From: Pseudomonadota bacterium
GTDB taxonomy: Bacteria > Pseudomonadota > Gammaproteobacteria > Burkholderiales > Burkholderiaceae_C
NCBI GenBank assembly: GCA_018241405.1
Contig: JAFEDY010000017.1
Span: forward strand, 1 to 64,000
DNA: 64,000 nucleotides
Direction of reading: 5' to 3'
A model generated the notes under the pieces. It had not been told where the DNA came from. It saw only the letters and a program-made list of their open reading frames with translations, and did not search any database. Below, in pieces: positions 55,793 through 64,000 of the stretch; the stretch's first letter is position 1; every line of letters starts with the position of its first letter. Both the position numbers and the translations under genes were made by a program.

Positions 55793-56275
55793 TTACGAGT
55801 CCGCTGCGCCGCCAGCCTGAGTCTGCAGGTAATTCTGCAGGCCGACCTTGTCGATCAGCCCGAGCTGCTTCTCCAGCCAGTAGGCGTGGTCTTCCTCGGT
55901 GTCGCGCAGCTGGGCCAGCAGCATGTCGCGGCTGACGTAGTCGCGGTGGGTTTCGCACAAGGCGACGGCGGCCTTGAGGTGCTTTTGCACGGCGTATTCG
56001 GTATCCAGGTCCGTGCGCAGCATCTGCTCCACGGTGTCGCCGGGCGTGAAGGCGTGGGCTCGCATGTCGGGCTTGCCTTCGAGCAGCAGGATGCGGCGCA
56101 GGATGGCGTCGGCGTGCTGGGTTTCTTCCTGCATCTCGTGGTTCAGGCGCTCGTACAGACGCACGAAACCCTGGTCTTCGTACTGGCGCGAGTGGATGAA
56201 GTACTGGTCGCGTGCCGCCAGTTCGCCGCGCAGCAGGTCTATGAGGCAGGCGATGACGTCGGGGTGGCCTTGCAT
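55793..56275 (-). CDS. bfr: Bacterioferritin-like iron-storage protein without heme Met
   Basis: Ferritin-family iron storage subunit of 160 aa, clearly Bfr-like ([22 protein letters not shown] ending). Ferroxidase ligands E18, E51, H54, E93, E127 and H130 are present. The heme-bridging Met52 of E. coli Bfr is replaced by Thr (EETQHAD in place of DEMKHAD), so this subunit probably cannot hold the intersubunit heme itself. It could be the non-heme partner of a two-subunit bacterioferritin. Start ATG 56275 ([10 protein letters not shown]). It is divergent from lgt. Confidence 0.9.
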   Translation of the reverse strand: MQGHPDVIACLIDLLRGELAARDQYFIHSRQYEDQGFVRLYERLNHEMQEETQHADAILRRILLLEGKPDMRAHAFTPGDTVEQMLRTDLDTEYAVQKHLKAAVALCETHRDYVSRDMLLAQLRDTEEDHAYWLEKQLGLIDKVGLQNYLQTQAGGAADS

Positions 56276-56373
56276 GGTGTTTGGTCTTGTGTGGGTTGCA
56301 ACCTGCGAAGTATCGCGCGCATCGGGTGGCGGTTCAAATGTGACCGCAATACACCTGCGGCACAATGCCCGCC

Positions 56374-57183
56374 ATGCTGATGTACCCGCATATCAATCCC
56401 GTGGCCCTGCAGATCGGGCCGGTGGCCGTTCACTGGTATGGCCTGACCTATCTGGCCGGTTTTGCGCTGTTCATGTTCCTGGGCCTGCGCCGCCTGCGGC
56501 ACGAGCCCTATGCGTCGCTCACGGGCGACCAGGCCTGGTCGCGCAAGGATGTGGAGGACATCCTGTTTCTCGGTGTGCTCGGCGTGGTGCTGGGCGGGCG
56601 GCTGGGCTACTGCCTGTTCTACAAGCCGGGCTACTACCTCTCCCATCCGCTGGAGATCTTCTACGTCTGGCAGGGCGGCATGAGCTTTCACGGCGGGCTG
56701 CTGGGCGTGATAGTCGCCATGCTGTGGTTTGCCCATTCGCGCCGCAGGCCCTGGCTGCAGGTGGCGGACTTCGTGGCGCCCTGCGTGCCCACGGGGCTGG
56801 CGGCGGGGCGCATAGGCAACTTCATCAACGGCGAGCTGTGGGGCCGCTTTGCCCCGCCGGACCTGCCCTGGGGCATGGTGTTCCCGCAAAGCGGTTCCAT
56901 GCTTCCGCGCCACCCGTCGCAGATCTACCAGTTCCTGCTCGAAGGCCTGCTGTTGTTCACGCTCCTGTGGCTGTACGCGCGGCGCCCGCGCAAGCGCGGC
57001 GAGGTGGCGGCGGCCTTCCTCGTGGGGTATGGCGTGCTGCGCTTCGTGGCCGAATACTTCCGCGAGCCCGACGACTTCCTGGGCCTGCTGTCGCTGGGCC
57101 TGAGCATGGGGCAGTGGCTGTGCGTGCCCATGGTGCTGGCCGGCGTAGGGCTGTGGTGGTGGGCACAGCGGCGGTCCGCATGA
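56374..57183 (+). CDS. lgt: Prolipoprotein diacylglyceryl transferase
   Basis: Inner-membrane enzyme of 269 aa that transfers diacylglycerol from phosphatidylglycerol to the lipobox Cys of prolipoproteins. It has seven hydrophobic segments; the catalytic His is H106 (MSFHGG) and the Lgt signature [14 protein letters not shown] holds R146. The ATG at 56374 is chosen; an in-frame ATG at 56365 is equally possible, and neither has a clear ribosome-binding site. Essential house-keeping gene, serving among others the lipoprotein phosphatase and efflux channel of this window. Confidence 0.95.
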   Translation: MLMYPHINPVALQIGPVAVHWYGLTYLAGFALFMFLGLRRLRHEPYASLTGDQAWSRKDVEDILFLGVLGVVLGGRLGYCLFYKPGYYLSHPLEIFYVWQGGMSFHGGLLGVIVAMLWFAHSRRRPWLQVADFVAPCVPTGLAAGRIGNFINGELWGRFAPPDLPWGMVFPQSGSMLPRHPSQIYQFLLEGLLLFTLLWLYARRPRKRGEVAAAFLVGYGVLRFVAEYFREPDDFLGLLSLGLSMGQWLCVPMVLAGVGLWWWAQRRSA

Positions 57184-57204
57184 CGACACGCGCGCCTTGT
57201 GTCG

Positions 57205-58026
57205 CTATGCGGGCTTGGTCTGGGCCTGGGCGACGAGCAGGGCTACCACCTCTTCGGCCGCGGCGAGTACGCGCTCGCTGCCCTCGGCCACCTGCTCTGC
57301 GTTTGCGCGCATGACGGTGATGTCCTTGCTGGCAAACAGCGCTTGCTGGTGAGGCTCCCACGCGCGGCGCATGCGCGTGGCGGCGGCCTGCACGGCGGGG
57401 TTGGCATGGAGTGACGTTTCCAGCTGGGTCAGCACGGCAGTGAAATGTGCGCGGCTCAGGTGCAGTTCCATGTCGGCCGGGGCCTCAAACAGCTCCCAGG
57501 TGCGGTAGAAGAAAAACTTGGCCATGCGCTGGGACAACATGCGCTGGCGCCCTGCCAGGCCGAGCAGGTGTTCCAGTGCCGATCCAGTGGTATTGGCGTA
57601 GGACACGGTGAGATAGTGGGCTGCACTTTGCAGCGACTCGTTGGCGTCATACAGGCTGGCCGCGCCCGTGCGGTTGGGCTCGCCAATCAGGAGGGCCTTG
57701 AATTGCGACCAGAGAGTGTGCAGCTGCGGCAGGCTGGCCTGCACCGCCGGGTGGGGTTGAAAACCCTTGAGCGCGGCAAGGTGCGCTTCGTACAGGGCGA
57801 TTGACTCCCGCAGCAGCGTGCGCGCCTTTTCACTGGCAATCGACTGGCCCCACTGCAAATAGGCCTTGGTGCAGCGCTGCGAGAGCATGCGCAGCCGCCC
57901 CGCCATGTCGGTGGCGCGGGCTATGTCCAGGCGCTGTGCCGGCGCTGCCTGGGGGAAGGCCGTTGCAGGAAGTGCCGCCAGGGCCACACCACCGAGAAGG
58001 CCGGCGCAAAACTGGAATCTGTCCAT
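57205..58026 (-). CDS. Periplasmic protein with two PilJ/NIT-type sensor domains
   Basis: Secreted protein of 273 aa with a signal peptide (GLLGGVALAALPATAFPQA). It has two copies of the PilJ-type N-terminal domain, each opening with the hallmark AGRxRMLSQR: DMAGRLRMLSQRC near residue 40 and GLAGRQRMLSQRM near residue 155. In other proteins this domain is the periplasmic sensor of chemoreceptors or nitrate-sensing kinases (NarX/NarQ-like P-box). Here there is no membrane helix or signalling domain after it, so it may be a free ligand-binding partner. Start ATG 58026 has GGGAGGT seven nt upstream. Confidence 0.8.
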   Translation of the reverse strand: MDRFQFCAGLLGGVALAALPATAFPQAAPAQRLDIARATDMAGRLRMLSQRCTKAYLQWGQSIASEKARTLLRESIALYEAHLAALKGFQPHPAVQASLPQLHTLWSQFKALLIGEPNRTGAASLYDANESLQSAAHYLTVSYANTTGSALEHLLGLAGRQRMLSQRMAKFFFYRTWELFEAPADMELHLSRAHFTAVLTQLETSLHANPAVQAAATRMRRAWEPHQQALFASKDITVMRANAEQVAEGSERVLAAAEEVVALLVAQAQTKPA

Positions 58027-58350
58027 GTAGACCTCCCACTCATAGAAGGGGGAAGAGGGCAACCGCGCTGGCCTTGTGGCCCTTGGCGCTCCCCGTTCCT
58101 GGCCCTAGTCCTGGCCAGTATAGGGGAGGTCTGCTGATGATCTTCAGGCGTGATTCACATGCGCAACGAAGCCGCGCTGCCGTGCTTTGCCAGTACCTGG
58201 CATGGGCTGATTGCCGGCAGAGGGCCAGCTTCAGTCCGGCGTAGGTAGTAGTCCCGATCGCCGCCGCTGCGCGGCAATTCCATAATTACTGAAAATTATG
58301 CGTAATCACAGCCCTCGTGCTGTTGTTCAACGAGCCTTCCACTCGGGACA

Positions 58351-58517
58351 CTAGTACTGCAACCCGGAAGTAGAGGAACAATATGAAATCGATGAATTCG
58401 CCCGCAGGGCAAGGCGCAAACCGCAGCCATAGCCGTAGCTATGGCGAGGATTTGCAACGCCGCCATGCGGGCGAAGGCGCGATTGCATGTTTCGATGTTT
58501 CCGGGTTGGAGTACTAG
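58351..58517. repeat. 167-bp imperfect palindrome
   Basis: Outer arms CTAGTACT-CAACCCGGAA and TTCCGGGTTG-AGTACTAG are nearly perfect. Inner arms include TTCGCCCGCA / TGCGGGCGAA, and the tip CCATAGC-CGTA-GCTATGG (58427-58444) is perfect. The whole element can fold as one long hairpin. It ends in CTAG boundaries on both sides and may be a MITE-like or structured-RNA repeat. Confidence 0.85.
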
Positions 58518-58546
58518 CGCCGCCACCGCAGTCACAGCGGGCACCC

Positions 58547-58673
58547 GTCGTTCCCGCGCGGGCAGGATACAGAAGGTTCACGTAGCGATATCCGTAGATT
58601 GCACGCAAGGCCTGCAAAACCCCATCCCCGCCGCGGATCGGAGTCCGGGGTGACGTTCCTTCGCGGGGATGAC
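58547..58673. repeat. GTCATTCCCGCG-type inverted repeat pair
   Basis: GTCGTTCCCGCG (58547-58558) and CGCGGGGATGAC (58662-58673) are inverted with 10 of 12 matching positions. This resembles the common proteobacterial GTCATTCCCGC interspersed repeat. It lies between the long palindrome and the GntR gene. Confidence 0.6.
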
Positions 58674-58733
58674 AGGGATCAACAGGCATCGCTACTTGAG
58701 CCATACAGAAAGCCGTCAAGTCCCATCATCGCC

Positions 58734-59402
58734 ATGCGCTCCGTTGCCGATTCCCTGCACCACCAGGCCGCCGAGACGTTGCGCCAGCAGATCTTTGCCG
58801 GCGAGCTGGCGCCCGGCAGCTTCGTGGACGAGGCGGCGTTGTGCGAGCGCCTGGCCGTGTCGCGCACGCCGCTGCGCGAGGCGCTTAAGGTGCTCGTCGC
58901 CGAGGGCCTGCTGCGCCACGAGCCGCGCCGCGGCTGCTTTGTGGCCGAGATCACGGCGCGCGACGTGGACCAGATCTTCCCGGTGATCGCGCTACTGGAG
59001 GGCCGCGCCGCCTATGAGGCCACCGAGCGCGCGGCCCCCGCCGACATGGCCGCGCTGGAACTGCTGCACGAGCGCCTGCGTGCGCATGCCGAGGCCGGCC
59101 GCATCAATGAGTACTACGAGGCCAACTACGCCATCCACGAGGCCTTCATCACCTTGGCCGACAACCGCTGGCTGGCCCAGGTGATTGGCGACCTGCGCAA
59201 GATCCTGCGCCTGGCGCGGCAGCAGACGCTGCACGCGCCGGGCCGACTGCAGCAAAGCCTGGCCGAGCATATGACGGTGTTTTCTGCGCTGAAGCGAGGC
59301 GATGCCTTGGCCGCCGAGCAAGCCATGCACCGGCATCTTCTGGCGCAGCGCGATGCGCTGCGTGAGCTGGCCCGCAATCACCCCTCCCGGATCGCACCAT
59401 GA
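58734..59402 (+). CDS. matR: GntR-family regulator of malonate genes (MatR-like)
   Basis: Regulator of 222 aa of the FadR/VanR-type GntR subfamily. It has an N-terminal winged HTH (ETLRQQIFAGELAPGSFVDEAALCERLAVSRTPLREALKVL) and a C-terminal all-helical FCD domain (metal-ligand pattern with EANYAIHEAFI and AEHMTVFSALKRGD). Its stop overlaps the malonyl-CoA decarboxylase start (ATGA), as in rhizobial matRAB loci, so it is probably the malonate-responsive regulator. Start ATG 58734 (MRSVADSL); longer frames run into repeat DNA. Confidence 0.85.
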   Translation: MRSVADSLHHQAAETLRQQIFAGELAPGSFVDEAALCERLAVSRTPLREALKVLVAEGLLRHEPRRGCFVAEITARDVDQIFPVIALLEGRAAYEATERAAPADMAALELLHERLRAHAEAGRINEYYEANYAIHEAFITLADNRWLAQVIGDLRKILRLARQQTLHAPGRLQQSLAEHMTVFSALKRGDALAAEQAMHRHLLAQRDALRELARNHPSRIAP

Positions 59403-60844
59403 ACGCCACACCGACCTGGATCTCGCGCAACGTGGAGCGCCTGCGCTCTGCCCGCGGCAAGGCCAAGGAGGGCGCTGAACCCGCGCCCAAGTCCGCACAG
59501 GTGCGCAGCACACACGAGCGCCTGCAGGCCACGCTGCGCAAGGGCGACGAGGCGCTGTCGCCGCGCGCCCTGCGCCAGTTGCTTGTGCAACTGCAGGAGG
59601 TCGTGGCGCCACGCGTGAGCGAGATCGAGGGCGGGCGCCGCGCCCAGGCGGTGGCCGCCTGGTATGCCGGCGCCAGCCCTGAGGAGCGGCGCGACCTGTG
59701 GCTGTTGATGAGCGAGCAGTTTGCGCCCGACCTCGCGCACATGAAGAGCGCCCATCAACGCTATGAGGCCGCCATGGGCACGGCCGACGAACCCCAGGCC
59801 GAGGCCCATCTGCGCCGCGCCCTGGGGGCGCCGCGCACGCGCCTGCTGCAGCGCTTTGCGGCCTTCCCCGAGGGCATGCGCTTCCTGGTGGACCTGCGCG
59901 CCGAGCTGCTGCCGCATCTCAAGGGCGACAAGCGCCTCTTGCCGCTGGAGGCCGAGCTGGAGCAGCTGTTCTCCACCTGGTTCGACGTGGCGTTTCTGGA
60001 GTTGAGGCGCCTGTCCTGGGACTCACCCGCCTCGCTGATCGAAAAGCTCATCAAGTACGAGGCGGTACACGACATCCGCAGCTGGGCCGACCTGAAGAAC
60101 CGCCTGGACAGCGACCGGCGCTGCTATGGCTTCTTTCATCCGCGCCTGCCCAATGAGCCGCTGATCTTCGTGGAGGTGGCGCTGGTCAATGAGATTTCCG
60201 CCAGCATCACGCCGCTCTTGGATGAAACGGCCGAGGCCGCCGACATCCAGCGCGCCACCACCGCCATCTTCTATTCCATCAGCAGCACCCAGGCCGGGCT
60301 GCGCGGCGTGAGCTTTGGCGACTCGCTCATCAAGCATGTGGCCGAGACGCTGACCGCGGAATTCCCGCGCCTGCGCCACTTTGCCACGCTGTCGCCCATC
60401 CCGGGCTTTCGCAGCTGGCTTGCCAAGCATGGTGCGGCGCAGCTGGAGCGCCTGGACGACAAGCACCGCGCCGAGCTGGGCAACGTCGTGGGTTTCGAGC
60501 CGCCGCAGATCACCCATGTGATGGCGGCGGCCGACAAGGCGCTGGAGCTGCCCGTCAAATCCCCCGTGCGCCAGTTTCTGCTGCACTGTGCGGCGCGCTA
60601 TCTGGGGCGCGAGCTGCAGGACGGCAAGCCCCTGGACCCCGTGGCGCGCTTTCACCTGGGCAACGGCGCGCGCGTCGAGCGACTGAACTGGGCCGGCGAC
60701 CCTTCTGCCAAGGGCCTGAAGCAGTCCTTCGGCCTCATGGTCAACTACCTGTACGACTTGAAGCGCATCGACAAGCACCGCGATCTGCTGGCCCAGGGGC
60801 GCGTGCCGGTGTCAGGCGACATCGAGAGCCTGATCCGCGACTGA
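59399..60844 (+). CDS. matA: Malonyl-CoA decarboxylase
   Basis: Decarboxylase of 481 aa converting malonyl-CoA to acetyl-CoA and CO2. It has the helical N-terminal domain (about 80-190) and the GNAT-like catalytic domain with SISSTQAGLRGVSFG and RHFATLSPIPGFRSWL, which carry the Ser and His used by the enzyme. It overlaps the GntR gene by four nt and belongs with matB downstream in a malonate utilisation pathway: malonate to malonyl-CoA (MatB) to acetyl-CoA (this enzyme). Confidence 0.92.
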   Translation: MNATPTWISRNVERLRSARGKAKEGAEPAPKSAQVRSTHERLQATLRKGDEALSPRALRQLLVQLQEVVAPRVSEIEGGRRAQAVAAWYAGASPEERRDLWLLMSEQFAPDLAHMKSAHQRYEAAMGTADEPQAEAHLRRALGAPRTRLLQRFAAFPEGMRFLVDLRAELLPHLKGDKRLLPLEAELEQLFSTWFDVAFLELRRLSWDSPASLIEKLIKYEAVHDIRSWADLKNRLDSDRRCYGFFHPRLPNEPLIFVEVALVNEISASITPLLDETAEAADIQRATTAIFYSISSTQAGLRGVSFGDSLIKHVAETLTAEFPRLRHFATLSPIPGFRSWLAKHGAAQLERLDDKHRAELGNVVGFEPPQITHVMAAADKALELPVKSPVRQFLLHCAARYLGRELQDGKPLDPVARFHLGNGARVERLNWAGDPSAKGLKQSFGLMVNYLYDLKRIDKHRDLLAQGRVPVSGDIESLIRD

Positions 60845-60882
60845 ATGTATTCACTCAAGCCAATACCGAAGGAGACAAGCCA

Positions 60883-61902
60883 ATGCACAAGCACATGGAC
60901 GGCATCCGCGTCATGACTGCCCCGCGCCGGCGCGACATGCTGCGCGCCGCCGGCGCGGCGGGCCTGGCGCTGAGCGCGGGAAGTACCTGGGCGCAGGGAA
61001 CGGCCTGGCCGACCAAGCCCGTGAACCTGATCGTGCCCTTTCCCGCAGGCGGCGGCACGGATGCATTTGCGCGCCCCTTGGCGGCGCAGTTCTCCAAGTC
61101 CACGGGCAAGACGCTGGTGATCGACAACCGCGGCGGGGCCGGCGGCACCGTGGGCGCCAGCGCCGCGGCCAAGGCCCATGCCGACGGCTACAACCTGTTC
61201 ATGGGCGGCGTGCACCATGTGATCGCGCCGTCGATGTATCCCAAACTCGACTACGACATCGAGAAGGACTTCGTCCCCCTGGCGCTGCTCGCCAGCGTGC
61301 CCCAGGTGGTGGTGGTGAACCCGCGCAACATCAAGGTGGCCGACATACGCCAGTTCCTGGCCCTGGTGAAGGCCAACCCCGGCAAGTTCAACTACGGCTC
61401 GGCCGGTTCCGGCAGTTCGCACCACCTGGCGGGCGAGCTGTTCAAAATCCAGACGGGTACCTTCATCACCCATATCCCCTACCGCGGCGCGGGCCCGGCG
61501 CTGCAGGACTTGATAGCCGGCAACGTGGACATGATGTTCGACGGCCTGGGCTCGTCGGCCACGCATATCAAGGGCGGGCGCATCAAGGCGCTGATGGTCT
61601 CGGGCGCCAAGCGCAACCCGGCCTTTCCCGACGTGCCCTGCGCGGCCGAGGTCGGTCTGCCGGATTACACCGTCTCCACCTGGTACGGACTGTGGGCGCC
61701 CAAGGGCACGCCGGCCGAGGTGCAGGCGCGCATCGCAGAGGAGATGCGCAAGCTCGGTCAGGCCGATGAAATCAAGGCCATCTGGGCCGGCAACGGCGCC
61801 GAGTTTGGTCAGCTGTCGCAGGCCGATTTCGGCAAGATGATTCACGGCGAGGTCAGGCGCTGGGCCCAGGTGGTCAAGGCCTCTGGCGCCAAGTTGGAGT
61901 GA
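60883..61902 (+). CDS. Bug/TctC-family periplasmic binding protein
   Basis: Solute-binding protein of 339 aa. A twin-arginine-like signal (RRRDMLRAAGAAGLAL) ends near SAGSTWAQG. The Bug-family fold shows WPTKPVNLIVPFPAGGGTD, GSAGSGSSHHLAGELF and HIPYRGAGPALQDLIAGNVDMMFDG. The start ATG 60883 has AAGGAG nine nt upstream. It stands in the place of the MatC carrier of rhizobial mat operons, without TctA/TctB membrane partners in the visible part. It could bind malonate and feed a remote TctAB or act as a sensor. Confidence 0.88.
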   Translation: MHKHMDGIRVMTAPRRRDMLRAAGAAGLALSAGSTWAQGTAWPTKPVNLIVPFPAGGGTDAFARPLAAQFSKSTGKTLVIDNRGGAGGTVGASAAAKAHADGYNLFMGGVHHVIAPSMYPKLDYDIEKDFVPLALLASVPQVVVVNPRNIKVADIRQFLALVKANPGKFNYGSAGSGSSHHLAGELFKIQTGTFITHIPYRGAGPALQDLIAGNVDMMFDGLGSSATHIKGGRIKALMVSGAKRNPAFPDVPCAAEVGLPDYTVSTWYGLWAPKGTPAEVQARIAEEMRKLGQADEIKAIWAGNGAEFGQLSQADFGKMIHGEVRRWAQVVKASGAKLE

Positions 61903-62726
61903 TGCACGCCGTGGTTGCTGAAGTAAGCACCGCACCGGCAGCGGGCGAGGCCACGGGCCGCGGCGTGGTGCGCGTGACGCTGCGCCACGACGGGCGGCTC
62001 AACGCCATGTCGCGCGCTATGTGGAGCCAGCTGCGCTCTGTTTTTGAGAGCATTCAGCGCAGGACTGACGTGCGCTGTGTGCTGATCGAAGGGGCAGGGG
62101 AGGCGTTCTGCGCAGGCGGCGACATCTCCGAATACCCATCCTTTCGCTTCGACGCCGCGCAGCTGCGCGCCTTTCATGAGGACGAGGTCTGGGGCGGCCT
62201 GGCCGCCATGCTGGCCTGCGACCGGCCCATCGTCGCGCGCATCGCAGGCGCCTGCATGGGCGCGGGGGTGGAGATTGCCAGCTGCTGCGACATCCGTATC
62301 GCCGAGCCGGGCGCGCGCTTTGGCGCGCCCATCGCCAAGCTGGGCTTTCCCATGGCGCCGCGCGAGGCGGCGCTCGTGGCCAGTGTCGTGGGCGACACCA
62401 CTGCGCGCCAGATGTTGCTGGAGGCCGCCACCTTCGGCGCCGCGGAGATGGTCCAGCGCGGCTTTCTGAGCCGCGTCGTGCCTGCCGACCGGCTGGAGGC
62501 CGAGGCCACGGCCAGCGCGCTGCGCATGGCCGCGCTGGCACCCGCCGCCGCGCGCATGAACAAGCAGACCCTGCGCACATTGCAAATGAGAAAAATGGCG
62601 CTAGCGCCTATGCAGCAAGCGCAAACAGCTATTGATAACATAGCTGACCCCTGCGCCTACGCCGACAGCGCCGAGCACCGCGAGGGCGTCACCGCCTTCC
62701 TCGCCAAGCGCCCACCCGTTTTCTGA
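61902..62726 (+). CDS. Enoyl-CoA hydratase/isomerase-family protein
   Basis: Crotonase-family protein of 274 aa. The CoA-binding and oxyanion segments are GEAFCAGGDISEYPSF and ACMGAGVEIASCCDIRIAEPGARFG. Its start overlaps the stop of the binding-protein gene (TGATG), so it is coupled within the mat operon, which normally has no such gene. The coding DNA for residues about 230-248 is a copy of the dispersed AGCGCT repeat (62589-62645), read in frame. The substrate is unknown, possibly a malonyl- or methylmalonyl-CoA-like ester. Confidence 0.85.
   Translation: MHAVVAEVSTAPAAGEATGRGVVRVTLRHDGRLNAMSRAMWSQLRSVFESIQRRTDVRCVLIEGAGEAFCAGGDISEYPSFRFDAAQLRAFHEDEVWGGLAAMLACDRPIVARIAGACMGAGVEIASCCDIRIAEPGARFGAPIAKLGFPMAPREAALVASVVGDTTARQMLLEAATFGAAEMVQRGFLSRVVPADRLEAEATASALRMAALAPAAARMNKQTLRTLQMRKMALAPMQQAQTAIDNIADPCAYADSAEHREGVTAFLAKRPPVF
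62589..62645. repeat. Dispersed AGCGCT repeat inside an enoyl-CoA hydratase gene
   Basis: AAAATGGC, GCTAGCGC, then GCGC and ACAGCTATTGATAACATAG follow the reverse complement of the copy at 2877-2940 in order. It keeps the reading frame and adds about 19 codons to the 3' part of the gene. Confidence 0.65.
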
Positions 62727-62747
62727 TTTTGATGGCTTGAACCCACC

Positions 62748-64000
62748 ATGAGCACCACCGACCAGAACCTGTTTGCCGCGCTGCGCGCCGCCTTTCCCGC
62801 CGACCTCGACCAGATCGCCGTAGAGGCAACCACGGCCGACGGCCAGCCGCTGCTCTACACCTGGCGCGACCTGGAGCGCGCGAGCAGCCGCATCGCCAAC
62901 CTGCTCGCTTCGCTCCAACTGCCCGAGGGCAGCCGCATCGCCGTGCAGGTGGAAAAATCCGTCGAGGCCATGCTGCTGTACCTGGCCACGCTGCGCGCGG
63001 GGTACGTCTTCCTGCCGCTCAACACCGCCTACCAGAGCGCCGAGATCGAATATTTCATAGGCAACGCCGAGCCCGCCGTCGTGGTCTGCACGCCGGGCAA
63101 TTTCGGCTGGGTGTCCAAGATCGCCTTCAGCGCGGGCACGCAGCATGTGTTCACGCTGGGCGACGACCGCATGGGCAGCCTGCTGGAGCGCGCCGCGCAT
63201 TGTGGCGACGCGCATCAGTGCGTGGCGCGCAAGGCGGACGACCTGGCCGCCATCCTCTACACCAGCGGCACCACGGGGCGCAGCAAGGGGGCCATGCTGG
63301 CGCACGGCAACCTGCTGTCCAACGCCTTGGTGCTCAAGGATTACTGGGGTTGGAAGCCGGGCGATGTGCTGATCCACGCGCTGCCCATCTTCCATGTGCA
63401 TGGCCTGTTCGTGGCCATCCACGCGGCGCTGCTCAATGGCAGCAAGATGATCTGGATGGCGAAGTTCGAGCCCAAGGCGGCCATCGCCGCCATGGCGCGC
63501 GCCACCGTGTTCATGGGCGTGCCCACGCTGTACGTGCGCATGCTGGCAGAGAAGGGCCTGACCCGCGAGGCGGCCAGCCGTATGCGCCTGTTCATCTCGG
63601 GCTCGGCACCGCTGCTCATCGAGACCTTCAAGGAATGGCAGGAGCGCACCGGCCACACCATCCTGGAGCGCTATGGCATGAGCGAGACCATCATGCTCAC
63701 CTCCAACCCCTACGCGCCCGACGCGCGCCACGCCGGGCAGGCAGAGCGCCGCGGCGCCACCGTGGGCTTCCCGCTGCCCGGCGTGGGCCTGCGCGTGGTC
63801 GATGACGCGGGTGTGCCGCTGGCCGTGGGCGAGATCGGCAACATCCAGGTGCAGGGCCCCAACGTGTTCCCGGGCTACTGGCGCATGCCCGAGAAGACGG
63901 CGGAGGAGTTCACCGCAGACCGCTGGTTCAAAACCGGCGACGTGGACAAGCAGGACGAGCGCGGCTACGTGAGCATCGTCGGCCGCAGCAAGGACCTGAT
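62748..64000 (+). CDS. matB: Malonyl-CoA synthetase (partial, cut by window end)
   Basis: AMP-forming acyl-CoA synthetase; 417 codons are visible and the 3' end lies outside the window. The start is ATG 62748 (MSTTDQNLFAALRAAF). The P-loop is LYTSGTTGRSKGAML, followed by FHVHGLF, the A5 motif ERYGMSETIMLTSNPY, and WFKTGDVDKQDERGYVSIVGRSKDL at the very end. The YGMSETIMLTSNPY region and the GATVGFPLPGV block are typical of MatB. Together with matA it converts malonate to acetyl-CoA. Confidence 0.9.
   Translation, partial: MSTTDQNLFAALRAAFPADLDQIAVEATTADGQPLLYTWRDLERASSRIANLLASLQLPEGSRIAVQVEKSVEAMLLYLATLRAGYVFLPLNTAYQSAEIEYFIGNAEPAVVVCTPGNFGWVSKIAFSAGTQHVFTLGDDRMGSLLERAAHCGDAHQCVARKADDLAAILYTSGTTGRSKGAMLAHGNLLSNALVLKDYWGWKPGDVLIHALPIFHVHGLFVAIHAALLNGSKMIWMAKFEPKAAIAAMARATVFMGVPTLYVRMLAEKGLTREAASRMRLFISGSAPLLIETFKEWQERTGHTILERYGMSETIMLTSNPYAPDARHAGQAERRGATVGFPLPGVGLRVVDDAGVPLAVGEIGNIQVQGPNVFPGYWRMPEKTAEEFTADRWFKTGDVDKQDERGYVSIVGRSKDL

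Larger units (their letters stand above)
58027..58733. other. 707-bp intergenic region with large inverted repeats
   Basis: No credible gene. It holds a 167-bp imperfect palindrome (58351-58517) and a second, shorter inverted pair (58547-58673), both listed separately. Short open frames here are products of the palindrome symmetry. Confidence 0.75.

Overview
The window is a GC-rich (mid-60s % by eye), densely packed chromosomal segment from a betaproteobacterium, most likely family Comamonadaceae (Acidovorax/Alicycliphilus-like). Three things suggest this: a Bug/TctC-type orphan binding protein, the style of the aromatic-acid and malonate operons, and a short interspersed repeat (AGCGCT palindrome flanked by an AATAGCT-type arm) that I associate with this family. 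No rRNA, tRNA, CRISPR array, IS element or prophage was seen.

Layout. 0-3.5 kb: a PAS-PAS-GGDEF protein, a Bcr/CflA drug efflux pump and a PCuAC copper chaperone. 3.5-11.4 kb: a Crp/Fnr regulator divergent from a TonB-dependent receptor, followed by a secreted, membrane-anchored CobN-like giant protein, an ExbB-like and an ExbD-like (DUF2149) protein. This resembles the hmuRSTU part of Bacteroidetes heme loci and looks like a proton-motive-force-driven metal or tetrapyrrole machine rather than B12 synthesis. 11.5-15.7 kb: a TetR-controlled DevBCA-like exporter and a cytochrome c'. 15.8-17.4 kb: class I fumarase.

17.6-33.6 kb is an aromatic-acid catabolic island. It holds paaX, then paaN-paaG-paaI-paaK plus a Liv-type binding protein on the minus strand. 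Divergent from these are a two-ExxH diiron protein, its ferredoxin-reductase, livH-livM-livG, a hemerythrin-LivF fusion and a Pat-like lysine acetyltransferase. The usual multicomponent epoxidase paaABCDE is absent, so the diiron protein plus reductase may do the oxygenation. Two long-spaced GATAC/GTATC inverted repeats in the divergent promoter are candidate PaaX sites.

33.7-38.5 kb: class II fumarase, a second Crp-family regulator and acetyl-CoA synthetase (a likely Pat target). 38.5-42.2 kb: a periplasmic protein of unknown function and two tandem alkaline phosphatases. 42.3-50.4 kb: a CzcBAC-type metal efflux system with its two-component regulators. 50.4-55.3 kb: two divergent dihydroxy-acid dehydratases, an SDR and a hotdog thioesterase. 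55.3-58.0 kb: a small membrane protein, a bacterioferritin-like protein lacking the heme Met, lgt, and a periplasmic double-PilJ-domain protein. 58.0-58.7 kb is non-coding and holds a 167-bp imperfect palindrome. 58.7-64 kb: a malonate operon matR-matA-(Bug protein)-(enoyl-CoA hydratase)-matB, with matB cut by the window end.

All functions are inferred from reading protein motifs and gene order; no database search was possible.
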